Origin: Clostridia bacterium
Lineage (GTDB): Bacteria > Bacillota > Clostridia > Oscillospirales > CAG-272
Direction of reading: 5' to 3'
DNA: 5,493 bases
NCBI GenBank assembly: GCA_017518025.1
Contig: JAFWWR010000111.1
Span: 1-5,493, forward strand
Positions 4,985 through 5,493 of the stretch are shown in pieces. The notes below the pieces were generated by a model. It worked only from the letters and a program-made list of their open reading frames with translations. It did no database searches and was not told where the DNA came from. The number at the start of each line of letters is the position of its first letter. Position 1 is the stretch's first letter. The position numbers and the translations under genes were made by a program.

Positions 4985-5493
4985 AACCCGGATCGATAAT
5001 CGTTCTTATCATCGCGGTAATACTTGTGATCGCCGGGGTCATCACCTGTCTCGCCGCCGCAGGAATGGCAAAAGACAACGGCAGAGACCAGGAGCTTTTC
5101 ACCCAGTACCGCGACGGGAAGACTTACTGCAGAAAAGATTTCAAATCCAGCGACGTCACCAGGATCGAGATAAGGGTTCAGGACGCCGATATCAGGATAA
5201 CCGGCGGCGCGCCCACGTCCTACGTGGAGGTCGGCAACTACGACCCGAACAACGACACGATATCGACCAATCAGAGCTCGGTCGTGATCGAGAAGACCAC
5301 CGGGTCCTCCGCAGCGAAGTTCTGGGAAAACGGTTTCAGTTTCTTCAAGGGATTCAGAAACCTCTTTCATACCCTGACCTCGGGCAAAACCAGCGGAAAG
5401 ATGACCATCAACGTCTACCTCGGCGACAAAACGTCCGTCTCTCTCGTGGACGTGGAGGCCCGGAACTGCGATATCACCCTCGACGGCATCGAC
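4981..5493 (+). CDS. Membrane-anchored DUF4097-like beta-repeat protein (5' part)
   Basis: The first 171 residues are in the window and the gene runs off the right edge. Residues about 4-28 (IIVLIIAVILVIAGVITC and on) form a single N-terminal hydrophobic anchor or uncleaved signal, placing the rest outside the membrane. The region 55-80 (SSDVTRIEIRVQDADIRITG) and 138-171 (SGKMTINVYLGDK, then ARNCDITLDGID) match the repeating short-strand pattern of DUF4097 putative-adhesin domains, which stack into a beta-helix-like sheet. Between them, residues 105-137 hold an aromatic, glycine-rich insert (KFWENGFSFFKGFRNLF). The ATG overlaps the stop of the HAAS-like gene by four bases. HAAS and DUF4097 proteins are often neighbours in Firmicutes, which supports both calls. 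Substrate or partner is unknown. Confidence 0.75.
   Translation, partial: MKPGSIIVLIIAVILVIAGVITCLAAAGMAKDNGRDQELFTQYRDGKTYCRKDFKSSDVTRIEIRVQDADIRITGGAPTSYVEVGNYDPNNDTISTNQSSVVIEKTTGSSAAKFWENGFSFFKGFRNLFHTLTSGKTSGKMTINVYLGDKTSVSLVDVEARNCDITLDGID

Noticed and set aside
5029..5058. Lipoprotein signal around Cys23 of the DUF4097-like protein
   Set aside because: The residues before the cysteine (V-I-T-C) do not fit a lipobox, which needs a small Gly/Ala/Ser at -1; a plain membrane anchor is more likely.

Overview
The window looks like chromosomal DNA from a fairly GC-rich member of the Firmicutes, most likely a Clostridia-class anaerobe. Coding regions use many G/C third positions, while the gaps between genes are AT-rich and carry sigma-A-type promoters, GGAG-type ribosome sites and T-tailed hairpin terminators. 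The gene set (TmcAL/YlbM, acetate kinase, TrmB, and a HAAS/DUF1700-like plus DUF4097-like membrane pair) fits this group. No species can be named from the sequence alone.

Layout, left to right. Bases 1-189 are the 3' end of a plus-strand gene, possibly a TatD-like or related metal-dependent hydrolase. It converges on tmcAL (minus strand, 214-1368), and one strong hairpin at 193-227 serves both. tmcAL encodes tRNA(Met) cytidine acetate ligase, and its reading frame has no ATG, GTG, TTG or CTG start; the best-placed start is an ATC codon. tmcAL and ackA (plus strand, 1500-2708) are divergent and share a compact double promoter whose two -10 boxes overlap in one palindrome. ackA ends at a clear terminator (2768-2810). 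A minus-strand block follows: an unrecognised 89-residue protein (2916-3185), and upstream of it trmB (3289-4035), the tRNA m7G46 methyltransferase. Divergent from trmB is a plus-strand pair, a HAAS-like two-helix membrane protein (4178-4984, TTG start) overlapping by four bases a membrane-anchored DUF4097-like beta-repeat protein (4981 to the window edge).

Functional reading. The left two thirds is housekeeping: acetate/acetyl-phosphate metabolism and tRNA modification. AckA interconverts acetate and acetyl phosphate, while TmcAL uses acetate and ATP to acetylate the wobble cytidine of elongator tRNA(Met), so the shared promoter region joins two acetate-using enzymes. The right end is a cell-envelope module of unknown precise role; such pairs are often associated with a PadR-type regulator, and none is visible here. 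I see no mobile element, CRISPR array, rRNA or tRNA, and no stretch over 300 bases lacks a gene. I found no convincing new multi-gene system; the most notable points are the missing start codon of tmcAL, the interlocked divergent promoters and the stop codons embedded in terminator hairpins.
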